A stretch of 64,000 nucleotides of DNA from Paenibacillus sp. 1001270B_150601_E10 (GCF_015558675.1 NZ_JADMOL010000002.1:15635-79634), one strand, 5' to 3'; numbered from the stretch's first letter, positions 53,950 through 62,061 are shown. Numbers and translations are program-made. Notes: a model not told the origin generated them from the sequence alone.

Positions 53950-54249
53950 ATGAAGCCTAAGAAGCTCAAAAATCTAACTTTGTGTGATTCGTATCAGCAT
54001 TCTCCGGTCACTTCCATGAATAGTGCAAAGCATATTTTCCGTAAAATTGTTCAAGTATACGACAACCGGGAAGACGTGCACGATTGCTACAAGTCGAAAA
54101 ACATGTTTCAAGCGCTTCAGCAAATTGGCGGAGAAACGATGCTGATCGTTGTTCATTTGGACAGTCAATGGTGGACGCCATGGAAGGGCTCTGTCACAGA
54201 GGACGTGTATTATTATAAGGAAGAGGGAAGCAGCGCTTCCGCAATGTGA
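53950..54249 (+). CDS. Uncharacterised 99-residue protein at the end of the pil operon
   Basis: Soluble protein beginning MKPKKLKNLTLCDSYQHSP with a GAGGGGG ribosome site. It has two Cys residues, a central helix (AKHIFRKIVQVYDNREDVHD) and a strand-rich end with an aromatic cluster (DSQWWTPWKGSV). It comes 31 nt after the response regulator and just before the operon terminator. Not recognised; possibly a pilus regulator. Confidence 0.6.
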   Translation: MKPKKLKNLTLCDSYQHSPVTSMNSAKHIFRKIVQVYDNREDVHDCYKSKNMFQALQQIGGETMLIVVHLDSQWWTPWKGSVTEDVYYYKEEGSSASAM

Positions 54250-54274
54250 CAATGGAATATCAGAGATTGGATGG

Positions 54275-54306
54275 AAAGCTGCTCTCTAATAGAGCAGCTT
54301 TTTATA
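54275..54306 (+). terminator. Terminator of the pilus operon
   Basis: AAAGCTGCTCT and AGAGCAGCTTT form a perfect stem with a 5-nt loop and T run. It separates pilus transcription from the recombinase unit. Confidence 0.88.
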
Positions 54307-54389
54307 TTATGATCTGTTAGCCGCAGCAATAAGGATCAAAACAGATGCAAAGTATCTGGAATCGCATAGGCCAAGCTCACCCTCGAATA

Positions 54390-54405
54390 GGTTGTAGAAA
54401 CAACC
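54390..54405 (+). promoter_or_regulatory. Hairpin before the small gene of the recombinase unit
   Basis: GGTTGT (54390-54395) and ACAACC (54400-54405) with a 4-nt loop lie directly before AAGGAGGG; this could tune translation or bind a regulator. Confidence 0.3.
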
Positions 54406-54419
54406 AAGGAGGGATGAAC

Positions 54420-54560
54420 ATGGCGAAGGGAAAGCCTCCATTTACGATTCAGGTGCATGAAGGCACACAGGATGCAAGGAAACTACTGCACGAGTTAGCC
54501 AAAACAATGATTAAGCGAGCTGTCCATGAATCAAAGGGCAATCGGCGTAAGGGGAAATAG
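54420..54560 (+). CDS. 46-residue basic protein, candidate recombination directionality factor
   Basis: Starts MAKGKPPFTIQVHEGTQD after AAGGAGGG; ends in a basic tail (HESKGNRRKGK). One helix (ARKLLHELAKTMIKRAV) is predicted by eye. It lies 66 nt before the recombinase gene, downstream of the pilus terminator, so the two form a separate unit. In the SP-beta spsM system a small basic protein (SprB) lets the serine recombinase SprA excise; by position and size this protein could play that role. No sequence similarity to SprB is claimed. Confidence 0.6.
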   Translation: MAKGKPPFTIQVHEGTQDARKLLHELAKTMIKRAVHESKGNRRKGK

Positions 54561-54626
54561 ATTTGGATTTCCAAGCATCCTTATTTCATTCATCATGAAT
54601 TGCATCATAAAGGAGGTTCGCTGGAG

Positions 54627-56258
54627 ATGAGCAAGCATGAGCAGCTTCATCAAGTGCAGGCTGCGGTGTATGTCAGAGTCAGCACGACGAAGGAAAGCCA
54701 GCGCGACAGTCCTGAGCATCAGCTTGGCATCTGTCGGGAGAAAACAAGACTGTTGGACTTTGACCAACCCGATGAACTCGTATATGAGGATCGGGATACC
54801 GGAACGAGCATTATCGATCGGCCTGCGATACGGCAGTTGATGGATGACGCGAAGCAGGGAGTGTTTCAAGCCGTTCTCTTCGCCTCGTTGTCTCGCTTCT
54901 CAAGGGATATGATGGACTCCTTGATGCTTAAGCGGTTGCTGGTTGATTCCCTTGGCATTCGCTTGATCTCTATCGACGAGAACTTTGATTCCTTCATTGA
55001 TAATGATGAATTCAAGTTTCAGATCTTTGCGGCGGTGAATCAGAAGCAAAGCGAGCTTATTAGTCTAAGCTCTAGAAGAGGGCTTCGCCAATCCGGCTTG
55101 AAGGGCAACTTCACTGGAAGCCTTGCGCCGTACGGCTACCGGAAGGTAACCGTGAATGGCCGAAAGACATTGACTCCAGATCCTGAAAAAAAAGAGGTCG
55201 TCAGAGAAATATTCCGGCTGTATACCGAGCATCAATTCGGCGAAAAGGCGATCGTTCAGTATTTGAATGAGCGAGCCATTCCATCACCCAAGCGAGGCCT
55301 GTGGGGGATTACCACGGTTCAGCGTATGTTGCAAAACGCTGTATATACGGGCGTAACTTTTTTTAGCAAATACGAGATTATCAAGGTCCATCAATTAAAC
55401 AATCTGCATCATCGAAAAAAGCGGCTTGTGGAGCGGGATCGAGCTCTATGGGAGCAGTCTATGATGGGCGCAACGCACGAGCCCATCATTGAGGAGGAAG
55501 TGTTTGAAAGGGCACAGCAAATCAGATATCAGCGCAGCGGAGGCAGACGAGGCGGTGTACGCCGCAAGGTGAATGTGTTTGCAGGGTACATGACCTGCAA
55601 GGAGTGCGGCTCTGCGATGGTAAACATGAAGTCCAATCATAAGAGCGGCGGGAGCTACCGTTATCTCGTATGCTCGAAGCGAAGACGGCAGGGGGAAGCA
55701 GGCTGCTCTAACGGCTACTACCTCTCGTACGATGCCTTCTATCAGGCGATCAGGGAAAGGTTATCCTCCATGATGCGGCAATTGGCGTCTGTTGAAGAGC
55801 TATTGGAGTACTATCGTCAGAAAGAAGGGGAGTATAATCCAAGCGCCCTATGGGGCAGCCGCTTGAAGGAAGAACACGCACTCCAGGCGAAGATCGACCG
55901 CTATCGTGAAGCGCTCTACCTGCTTCGAAAGTCCAAACTGGAGGGCAATATGGATGCCAAGCAGTACGCGTATGAGAAGCAAAGGTTTGAAGAGGAGCTT
56001 CGCCTCTGTGAGCTTCAATGGGAACAAGGTCAGCAACCTGCAGCTGACCATGAAGAGCAGGGCAGCCTTGAAGCGGATATCCATCGGAAGCTTGAAGGGT
56101 TGCTGCGCTTTGATCTACAGCAGTGGGCTTCAACGGAAGAAGCTGAACGGCTTATCCGACATTGGATTGAGCGGATAACCGTGGATCGTTGCGGGCATGT
56201 CGAGGTGTATGCGACTTATCAACGACCATGTGCGCTTCAGAACACATCACGAATGTGA
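54627..56258 (+). CDS. Large serine recombinase of the gerE element
   Basis: 543 residues: resolvase domain with nucleophile Ser19 (AAVYVRVSTTKES), DRPAIRQLMDDA and ASLSRFSRDMMD; recombinase domain (GSLAPYGYRKV; YLNERAIPSPKRGLWG); zinc ribbon (CKECGSAM ... CSKRRRQGEAGC); then a coiled coil (residues about 400-450) and C-terminal domain, as in SpoIVCA/SprA-type integrases. Its stop codon (TGA, 56256-56258) overlaps the crossover core, so the gene sits flush against attR. It should excise the 14.4-kb element and reconstitute gerE. Confidence 0.93.
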   Translation: MSKHEQLHQVQAAVYVRVSTTKESQRDSPEHQLGICREKTRLLDFDQPDELVYEDRDTGTSIIDRPAIRQLMDDAKQGVFQAVLFASLSRFSRDMMDSLMLKRLLVDSLGIRLISIDENFDSFIDNDEFKFQIFAAVNQKQSELISLSSRRGLRQSGLKGNFTGSLAPYGYRKVTVNGRKTLTPDPEKKEVVREIFRLYTEHQFGEKAIVQYLNERAIPSPKRGLWGITTVQRMLQNAVYTGVTFFSKYEIIKVHQLNNLHHRKKRLVERDRALWEQSMMGATHEPIIEEEVFERAQQIRYQRSGGRRGGVRRKVNVFAGYMTCKECGSAMVNMKSNHKSGGSYRYLVCSKRRRQGEAGCSNGYYLSYDAFYQAIRERLSSMMRQLASVEELLEYYRQKEGEYNPSALWGSRLKEEHALQAKIDRYREALYLLRKSKLEGNMDAKQYAYEKQRFEEELRLCELQWEQGQQPAADHEEQGSLEADIHRKLEGLLRFDLQQWASTEEAERLIRHWIERITVDRCGHVEVYATYQRPCALQNTSRM

Positions 56259-56280
56259 TGCAGAAATTAAACGTGAAGGG
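56225..56280. other. Right recombination junction of the gerE element (attR)
   Basis: Element sequence with the arm GTGCGCTTCAGAACACAT (56230-56247) joins gerE at the core CGAATGT (56250-56256), followed by GATGCAGAAATT, the gerE 3' part. The left core is followed by CATG, so 10 of 11 bases match. Confidence 0.85.
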
Positions 56281-56332
56281 TCGGTCGCAAGCGGTAGTCG
56301 AGCTGATCAAGCTTGGGGAGTTAAAGATCTGA
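56258..56332 (+). CDS. gerE: gerE, 3' segment (last 23 codons and stop)
   Basis: ATG CAG AAA TTA... encodes QKLNVKGRSQ followed by AVVELIKLGELKI and TGA. This is the C-terminal dimerisation end of GerE/LuxR-type proteins, missing from the segment at 41685. The Met codon (56258-56260) is the counterpart of codon 51 of the 5' segment, so the rejoined gene has 74 codons. It has no ribosome site and is not expressed alone. A hairpin (ACGCAAGC at 56409 with GCTTGCGT at 56424) follows. Confidence 0.93.
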   Translation: MQKLNVKGRSQAVVELIKLGELKI

Positions 56333-56533
56333 CAATACCTATCGCCCTGAATGCAACCTTCTAATTCCTTCACCGCACGGATGGCGGTGCGGGAAGGTGG
56401 GTCACGATACGCAAGCTGGTTACGCTTGCGTCGAATAGATGACAGCGTCAAGCCTGCTTTCTCAACCTGCTTGGATGCAGTGAGGAAGAAGGCAAGGCGC
56501 TTTATTTTTGGCGAAAGCGAACCACTCGCGTTG

Positions 56534-57706
56534 CTACATTGTCACCTTTGCTCGCCCGACAAATGATCGGATGGCTTGATTGGCTGCTCCAAGCAGGGTG
56601 GAGCGCTGCTTTAATGGCGCATACACGATGTGCAATCCTTGCTGATGAGACCGGAGAGCCCGCTGCTTGACGCTTCGCTCTACGGCAGCACCAATCCATC
56701 GTTCAAAATGGGCGAATTGATTGCCGATGATGACAAGCTCAGGATTGAACCCATTTACTAGATTGGCTATTCCAATGCCTAAGTATTCTCCAAGCTGTTG
56801 GAGGGTATGAAGAGCATCGGCGTCATCTTGTTCCGCACGCTGTATCGCTTCATGGAGACTGTGAAAGGGAAGGCTCTTCTGCTGATCGAGAATGGCCTTC
56901 TCTGAAGCGTACAGTTCCAAGCAACCGCGATTGCCGCAGCTGCACTTTCGACCGTGCACATCAATGGTCATATGCCCCATTTCTCCGGAATACCCGGCTG
57001 CCCCGCGATAAATCTCTCCATGAATCATCATGCCCGCACCGATTCCGGCACCTGCACTTACATAGATAAGATGCTGTACATTTTTGCCTGCCCCATATTC
57101 ATACTCGCCTAAGGCTCCTGCATTCGCTTCGTTGTCTACAAGAATGGGGATGGTTGGGAAACGATTCTGCAGCCACTGCTGAAGGGGAATCTGCTCCCAT
57201 CCAAGGTTAGGCGCGAACAACACGCATCCCTGCTCATCAACCATGCCGGGAGCTCCAATCCCGATGCCGATCACTCCATATGGAGAAGGCGGCGCTTGAT
57301 CGGTCAGATCTTGAATGGCAAGCGCTAGCTGATCGGTGACCTGTTCAGGATCAGAACTGGACAAGCGTTGATCCAGCTTCTCTAGAACAATCTGCCCAGA
57401 TAAATCACAAAGGGCAATGGAGAAAGTGCGTACGTCAAGATGAATGCCAATCGAGTATCCAGCATTGCGATTAAACAGCAGAAGCAAAGGCTTGCGTCCG
57501 CCGCTTGATTGCCCTGGGCCGATCTCCGTCACGAGCTGCTGCTCGAGAAGATCGCTTACAAGATTCGATACGGTTGCTTTATTAAGTCCTGTAAGCTCAG
57601 CGACTTGGGCGCGTGAGATGGGGGCATGTACACGAATGGTTTCAAGTGCGAGCGAAGTATTTATTTTTTTGACCAAGGCTTGATCGCCAGTAATGTTCAC
57701 CATCAT
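56534..57706 (-). CDS. xylR: Xylose-responsive ROK-family repressor
   Basis: 390 residues: N-terminal winged helix (ISRAQVAELTGLNKATVSNL), then the ROK kinase-like domain (GIGIGAPGMVDEQG; VDNEANAGALGEYEYG; GHMTIDVHGRKCSCGNRGCL zinc site). XylR binds the xyl operator and releases it with xylose. It is divergent from xylA with the operator between. Start alternatives (ATG 57706, ATG 57703, GTG 57700) follow GGAAG. Confidence 0.92.
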   Translation of the reverse strand: MMVNITGDQALVKKINTSLALETIRVHAPISRAQVAELTGLNKATVSNLVSDLLEQQLVTEIGPGQSSGGRKPLLLLFNRNAGYSIGIHLDVRTFSIALCDLSGQIVLEKLDQRLSSSDPEQVTDQLALAIQDLTDQAPPSPYGVIGIGIGAPGMVDEQGCVLFAPNLGWEQIPLQQWLQNRFPTIPILVDNEANAGALGEYEYGAGKNVQHLIYVSAGAGIGAGMMIHGEIYRGAAGYSGEMGHMTIDVHGRKCSCGNRGCLELYASEKAILDQQKSLPFHSLHEAIQRAEQDDADALHTLQQLGEYLGIGIANLVNGFNPELVIIGNQFAHFERWIGAAVERSVKQRALRSHQQGLHIVYAPLKQRSTLLGAANQAIRSFVGRAKVTM

Positions 57707-57928
57707 CTTCCTATCTTATCTTTGTTTAGGCTCTAAATGAAGAATGCTATATCTAGTGTAGTAAGAAAGAACGATTCATGCAAGAAATAGCGCTGGATAT
57801 AAAGATAATCATGTCAGGGATGTCTGTGAAAATGCTAGAAGGAAGCGCCTTAAGAAGGATTGGGAATTGGACGGATAATAAAAGATCATGGATATTGCGG
57901 ATACTAGTACATGAAAACGAAGTAAAAT

Positions 57929-57984
57929 ACTTAGTTTAATGGATAGACAAAGTTGACGGAACTGTGCTAGGATGATCGTAAAAT
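57929..57984 (+). promoter_or_regulatory. xyl operator and promoter region
   Basis: CTTAGTTTAATGGATAGACA (57930-57949) followed by AAGTTGAC closely resembles the Bacillus xylO (TTAGTTTATTGGATAAACAA core). TTGACG (57953-57958) could be the -35 with TCGTAA or TAAAAT as -10. Confidence 0.65.
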
Positions 57985-58006
57985 GAAAGCAGGGAGGAAC
58001 TAGAGC

Positions 58007-59320
58007 ATGGATTACTTTGATAGCGTTACCAATATTGCATTTGAGGGTGCACAATCCACGAATCCTTTTGCTTTTAAACAATACAATCCAAACGAAGTGA
58101 TTCTAGGGAAAACGATGGAGGAGCACCTCCGGTTTGCCATGGCATATTGGCATACGCTGACTTATGGGGGCAACGATCCGTTTGGTGATGCGGTAATGGA
58201 GCGCTCCTTCCAGCGATTCGATGGCATGGACCTGGCAAAGGCGCGAGTGGAAGCGGCATTTGAGTTTATGGCGAAGATGCAATTGCCTTATTTCTGTTTC
58301 CATGATCGTGATATTGCACCTGAAGGAGCAACGCTTCGCGAGACGAATCAAAATATCGATGTCATTGTCGGAATGATGAAGGAATATATGACATCCACAG
58401 GGCGCAAGCTGCTGTGGAATACGCAGAATATGTTCTCCCATCCAAGATATGTGCACGGTGCAGCAACGACATGCAATGCCGATGTATTCGCCTATGCAGC
58501 GGCACAGGTCAAGAAGGGGCTGGAAGTCGGGAAGGAGCTTGGAGCGGAAAACTATGTATTCTGGGGCGGCCGCGAGGGTTATGAGACGCTGCTGAATACC
58601 GACATGGAGCTTGAACTCGACAATATGGCTCGCTTGTTCCATATGGCGGTCGATTATGCGAAGGAGATCGGATTCAATGCTCAGTTCCTAATCGAGCCTA
58701 AGCCGAAGGAGCCTATGAAGCATCAGTATGATTTTGATGCAGCGTCAACGCTTGCCTTTTTGCAGAAATACGACTTGAAGGAGCACTTTAAGCTGAATCT
58801 GGAGGCGAACCACGCGACTCTTGCGCAGCATACATTCGAGCATGAGCTGCATTATGCCCGCATCAATGGTGTGCTAGGCTCGCTGGATGCGAATCAGGGA
58901 GATCTGCTTCTTGGCTGGGACACGGATGAATTCCCGACCGATCTGTACAGCACGACGCTAACGATGCTTGAAGTGCTGAAGAATGATGGACTGCACAAAG
59001 GCGGCATTAATTTCGATGCCAAGGTGCGCCGAGCTTCATTTGAAGCAGAGGATCTGTTCCTTGCTCATATTGCAGGCATGGACGCTTATGCCAAAGGCTT
59101 GAAAGTGGCAGCGAAGCTGCTGGAAGACCGTGTATTCGAGCAAGCAATCGAAGATCGCTATGCGAGCTTCAACGAGGGCATTGGCAAGGATATCGTTACG
59201 GGCAAGGCGACTTTACAATCGCTTGAGGCGTATGCGCTGGATCATGAGACCCGCCGTAATGTGTCAGGCAGACAGGAGCACCTGCGGTCCATCTTGAATC
59301 AATACATTTGGCAAGCGTAA
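58007..59320 (+). CDS. xylA: Xylose isomerase
   Basis: 437 residues with [17 protein letters not shown] (catalytic His and Asp), [32 protein letters not shown] (metal-binding Glu) and [10 protein letters not shown] (metal-binding Asp). It interconverts D-xylose and D-xylulose with divalent metals. The class II length (about 440) is complete. RBS GGGAGGAAC precedes the start. It is repressed by XylR from the adjacent operator. Confidence 0.96.
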   Translation: MDYFDSVTNIAFEGAQSTNPFAFKQYNPNEVILGKTMEEHLRFAMAYWHTLTYGGNDPFGDAVMERSFQRFDGMDLAKARVEAAFEFMAKMQLPYFCFHDRDIAPEGATLRETNQNIDVIVGMMKEYMTSTGRKLLWNTQNMFSHPRYVHGAATTCNADVFAYAAAQVKKGLEVGKELGAENYVFWGGREGYETLLNTDMELELDNMARLFHMAVDYAKEIGFNAQFLIEPKPKEPMKHQYDFDAASTLAFLQKYDLKEHFKLNLEANHATLAQHTFEHELHYARINGVLGSLDANQGDLLLGWDTDEFPTDLYSTTLTMLEVLKNDGLHKGGINFDAKVRRASFEAEDLFLAHIAGMDAYAKGLKVAAKLLEDRVFEQAIEDRYASFNEGIGKDIVTGKATLQSLEAYALDHETRRNVSGRQEHLRSILNQYIWQA

Positions 59321-59417
59321 GCACTTTTATAATTCACAAATAAAATAGGCCATGATCGGTTCAAATCATCCGTACCGCTTTAAAAGGTATATAACGAAAC
59401 GTAAAGGAGGGGTGAGG

Positions 59418-60929
59418 GTGTCTTATGTGATCGGGATCGATCTTGGAACAAGTGCAGTTAAGGCGATCATGGTTAGTCGAAGCGGAATGGTGATAGCGGA
59501 GGCGAGCCGCGTGTATCCGCTCTATCAGGAACAGCCAGGATATCGCGAGCAGCAGCCGGAGGACTGGTATCAGGGCACGGTGGATGCTGTGTCCGAACTG
59601 GTGATGAAGACAGGCGTGCAGGTGGATGAGGTAGAAGGGCTCAGCTTCTCCGGTCAAATGCATGGTCTCGTCTTGCTGGATGAAGAGCATCAGGTGGTGC
59701 GGCCAGCCATCCTATGGAATGATACCCGAACGACAGCGGAGTGCAGGGAGATCGAGGAGGGCCTTCAAGATCGACTGCTCGACATCGCGAAAAATCGAGC
59801 GCTGGAGGGCTTTATGCTTCCTAAGCTGCTGTGGGTGAAAAAGCATGAGCCAGACCGATTCGCTGCAGCAAAGGTGTTCTTGCTGCCGAAGGACTATGTT
59901 CGCTATCGCTTGACAGGGAAGCTTGGCATTGACCTGTCGGACGCGGCTGGAACGCTGCTCCTCGATATCATTCATCGGGAGTGGAGCAGAGAGATTGCAG
60001 ATAAGATGGGCATTCCACTTGAGCTATGCCCGCCTATTCTGGAGTCAAGTGCAGAAGCCGGACTTCTGCTTCCAGAGGCAGCCGAACAGATGGGGCTCCA
60101 CGACCAGGTTCGGGTATTCGCAGGAGGAGCCGATAATGCCTGCGGAGCGATTGGAGCAGGAATCATCAAGCCAGGAACCGCGATGTGCAGTATTGGAACT
60201 TCAGGGGTCATGCTTGCTTATGAGGAGCGAGTTGAAGCTGATTATCGCGGCCGCATCCATTATTTTAATCATAGTGTGCCTGAGGCTTACTATGTGATGG
60301 GCGTGACGCTTGCTGCTGGACACAGCATGCAGTGGTTCAGAGATGCATTTGCAAGCGAGCTGAGCTTTGATGAATTGCTTGCCGGCATTGAGCGGGTGCC
60401 TCCTGGAGCCAATGGCCTGTTATTCACCCCTTACTTGGCGGGAGAACGGACGCCACATGCAGATGCTAATATTCGAGGAAGCTTTATTGGATTAGATAGC
60501 AAGCATACGCGAATCCAGGCTGCGCGGGCTGTAATGGAGGGAATTACATTTTCGCTGCGAGAATCCCTGGATATGCTTCGTGACAGCAGGAAGGTGATTC
60601 AGGAGATTGTCTCCATTGGCGGCGGTGCCAAAAATGAAGCATGGCTGCAAATGCAGGCGGATATATTCGGCGTCGATATTGTGCGATTGGAAAGAGAGCA
60701 GGGGCCCGCAATGGGAGCAGCCATCCTAGCGGCTTATGGCTGCGGATGGTTCAGTACCATCGAGGAGGCGGTCAGCTGCTTCGTGAAGGCTGTGGATCGA
60801 TGGCATCCAGATGCTGAGCGACATGCTGTATATAATGGGCTATATGAGATCTATATAGATATCTACCAAGCTACAAAAGAACTGAACGAACGTTTAGCTC
60901 CTTATCGTAATCTAAAGGATTATGAGTAG
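59418..60929 (+). CDS. xylB: Xylulokinase
   Basis: 503 residues of the FGGY kinase family: VIGIDLGTSAVKAIM, SFSGQMHGLVLLD, AILWNDTRTTAEC, LPKDYVRYRLTG, AGGADNACGAIGAG and SIGGGAKNEAWLQMQAD. It phosphorylates D-xylulose to xylulose 5-phosphate. The GTG at 59418 is chosen because AAAGGAGGGG lies just upstream and the first strand begins immediately. It lies 97 nt after xylA, forming the xylAB operon. Confidence 0.95.
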   Translation: MSYVIGIDLGTSAVKAIMVSRSGMVIAEASRVYPLYQEQPGYREQQPEDWYQGTVDAVSELVMKTGVQVDEVEGLSFSGQMHGLVLLDEEHQVVRPAILWNDTRTTAECREIEEGLQDRLLDIAKNRALEGFMLPKLLWVKKHEPDRFAAAKVFLLPKDYVRYRLTGKLGIDLSDAAGTLLLDIIHREWSREIADKMGIPLELCPPILESSAEAGLLLPEAAEQMGLHDQVRVFAGGADNACGAIGAGIIKPGTAMCSIGTSGVMLAYEERVEADYRGRIHYFNHSVPEAYYVMGVTLAAGHSMQWFRDAFASELSFDELLAGIERVPPGANGLLFTPYLAGERTPHADANIRGSFIGLDSKHTRIQAARAVMEGITFSLRESLDMLRDSRKVIQEIVSIGGGAKNEAWLQMQADIFGVDIVRLEREQGPAMGAAILAAYGCGWFSTIEEAVSCFVKAVDRWHPDAERHAVYNGLYEIYIDIYQATKELNERLAPYRNLKDYE

Positions 60930-60944
60930 GAGAGCAGAACTGTC

Positions 60945-60980
60945 ATCTCGCTGCAACGCATGTTGCGGCGGGATTTTTTT
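60945..60980 (+). terminator. Terminator of xylAB
   Basis: ATCTCGCTGCAAC pairs with GTTGCGGCGGGAT followed by a T run. Confidence 0.8.
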
Positions 60981-61020
60981 ATTCCATAGGATTGCCTAGG
61001 GCTTCTATGCGTCCATCCAT

Positions 61021-61048
61021 ACCACTTGTGGCGAGCGATCATAGAATA
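61021..61048 (+). promoter_or_regulatory. Sigma-K-like promoter of the coat gene cluster
   Basis: AC (61021-61022), exactly 17 nt, CATAGAATA (61040-61048): full match to the sigma-K pattern, 50 nt before the ATG at 61099. Confidence 0.65.
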
Positions 61049-61098
61049 ATAGGGGCAGGTTGGGAAAAAGGTTTGCAATCAAGAGGAGGTTACCTAGA

Positions 61099-61545
61099 AT
61101 GGCTCAGGAAGAAAATAATGAGAATAAGGATGAAGGCTTCTTATTGCCTACTAGCGTGGTAGAGCTACTTATTTCCGACTCTTTTCAGCGAAATGGCGTA
61201 ACCGTGGAGTCGACACAGCCCATTTCGGATGAGCATAAAGATCAAATGCGTCGGATGATTGACGATTTATCCAGACAAGTAACGCAGTATATGGACGTTC
61301 AGAAAAAAAATGAAGAAGAGCGCAAGCGCCTTGTGAAACAAGAGGATTATGAAGCCTTTATGCGGGAGCAGCAGCGGAAGAAAGAGCAAAGCAGAAGGGA
61401 ACGGTCGGCTCCGGTCCGCCGCGAGGAATCGAGATCTCCAAGCCGATCAGCTGTTAGATCGAAGGAAGAAGGGCTTAAAAAGAAGCGGGACGAAAAAAGA
61501 GTCAAATCGTCTGATGAGAAGAAAAAACGTAGAAAAAAAGACTAG
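61099..61545 (+). CDS. Spore coat-associated protein with charged basic tail
   Basis: 148 residues. The N-terminal part (FLLPTSVVELLISDSFQRNG; QMRRMIDDLSRQVTQYMDV) is ordered and precedes a highly charged, Lys/Arg/Ser/Glu-rich tail (residues about 85-148) with SRSPSRSAVRS, reminiscent of CotG/CotB-like tails. The ATG at 61099 follows AAGAGGAGGT with good spacing. It lies behind a sigma-K-like promoter and ahead of two CotX-type genes, so it is probably a coat or crust component (CotW-like position). The family is not firmly recognised. Confidence 0.7.
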   Translation: MAQEENNENKDEGFLLPTSVVELLISDSFQRNGVTVESTQPISDEHKDQMRRMIDDLSRQVTQYMDVQKKNEEERKRLVKQEDYEAFMREQQRKKEQSRRERSAPVRREESRSPSRSAVRSKEEGLKKKRDEKRVKSSDEKKKRRKKD

Positions 61546-61555
61546 TAAGAGATGT

Positions 61556-61580
61556 AAAGCACCTATAGGTGCTTTTTTTA
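61556..61580 (+). terminator. Terminator after the basic coat protein gene
   Basis: AAAGCACCT and AGGTGCTTT with a short loop and T7. Confidence 0.88.
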
Positions 61581-61598
61581 TGTCTAATGAATCTATCA

Positions 61599-61610
61599 GA
61601 TTGGGTGTTT
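61599..61610 (+). promoter_or_regulatory. GerE-consensus site before the CotX-like gene
   Basis: GATTGGGTGTTT fits RWWTRGGYNNYY at all 12 positions. It lies about 70 nt before the start codon. A recognisable sigma-K -10 is not clear (CATGCACGT at 61628 is the nearest), as is common for GerE-dependent promoters. Confidence 0.5.
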
Positions 61611-61680
61611 GAGATGAGAGATTACCCATGCACGTTTCACTGCTAGTGAATAAGAATAGAGTACAAGGAGGTGGTATTCA

Positions 61681-62061
61681 ATGAATCAAGCAGATCTTCA
61701 GCAACGCGCAGATGAGGTCATTGATAATTTCCAAGGATCTGATGAGATCATTGTTATTAAAGATTCATGCGGTGTCACAGTAGAGTCTACGGATACTAAG
61801 ATTGCAGCAACGCTCCAGATTGCCCTTCAAGCCGCTATCGCCATTGTGGTGAGCATCTCTATTGCAGATAGTGATCGAGCTAAGAGTGTCACACAGGAAT
61901 TACTTCAAAAGGTGCAGGTACAGCAGCAAACGTTCCAGCGCACCGTAATCGAAAGCTCCGCTAACGTTCGTGTAGCGACAACGAGCACGGATGTATCGTT
62001 GAACATTCAGGCGCTTCTCCAAATTTTGCTTGCTCTTGTCATTAAACTGGATGTGTTCTAA
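61681..62061 (+). CDS. CotX/CotV-family spore coat protein
   Basis: 126 residues with the duplicated CotX/V pattern: IIVIKDSCGVTVESTDTKIA, ATLQIALQAAIAIVVSISIA, then VIESSANVRVATTSTDVSL and NIQALLQILLALVIKLDV. Family members form the insoluble crust, the outermost layer of B. subtilis spores, and are sigma-K and GerE controlled. RBS AAGGAGGTGG. A perfect GerE-type site lies upstream. First of two such genes here. Confidence 0.9.
   Translation: MNQADLQQRADEVIDNFQGSDEIIVIKDSCGVTVESTDTKIAATLQIALQAAIAIVVSISIADSDRAKSVTQELLQKVQVQQQTFQRTVIESSANVRVATTSTDVSLNIQALLQILLALVIKLDVF

Larger units (their letters stand above)
41827..56249 (+). mobile_element. 14,423-bp serine-recombinase element in gerE carrying a type IV pilus system
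   Basis: Bounded by the core CGAATGT at 41827 and 56250. It contains about 16 genes, all co-directional with gerE: minor pilins, pilB, pilT, pilC, pilA, pilD, pilM, pilN, pilO, a response regulator, two small genes and a large serine recombinase at the right edge. No phage structural, replication or lysis genes are present. The organisation matches sporulation-gene elements such as skin in sigK, where a sporulation-specific recombinase excises the DNA in the terminal mother cell. Excision would rebuild gerE and give a circle with a dyad-symmetric attP. Confidence 0.9.

Noticed and set aside
54340-54380. Sigma-E or sigma-K promoter for the recombinase unit
   Set aside because: CATAGGCCA is one base off the -10 pattern and no suitable -35 lies at the right distance.
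54627-56258. Ordinary prophage integrase
   Set aside because: No capsid, tail, lysis or replication genes lie nearby; the cargo is a pilus operon and the target is gerE.
41685-56332. Assembly chimera as the explanation for the split gerE
   Set aside because: The restored gene is exactly 74 codons, the ends form a symmetric attP and the recombinase gene sits flush with the junction; a chance misjoin would not give all three.
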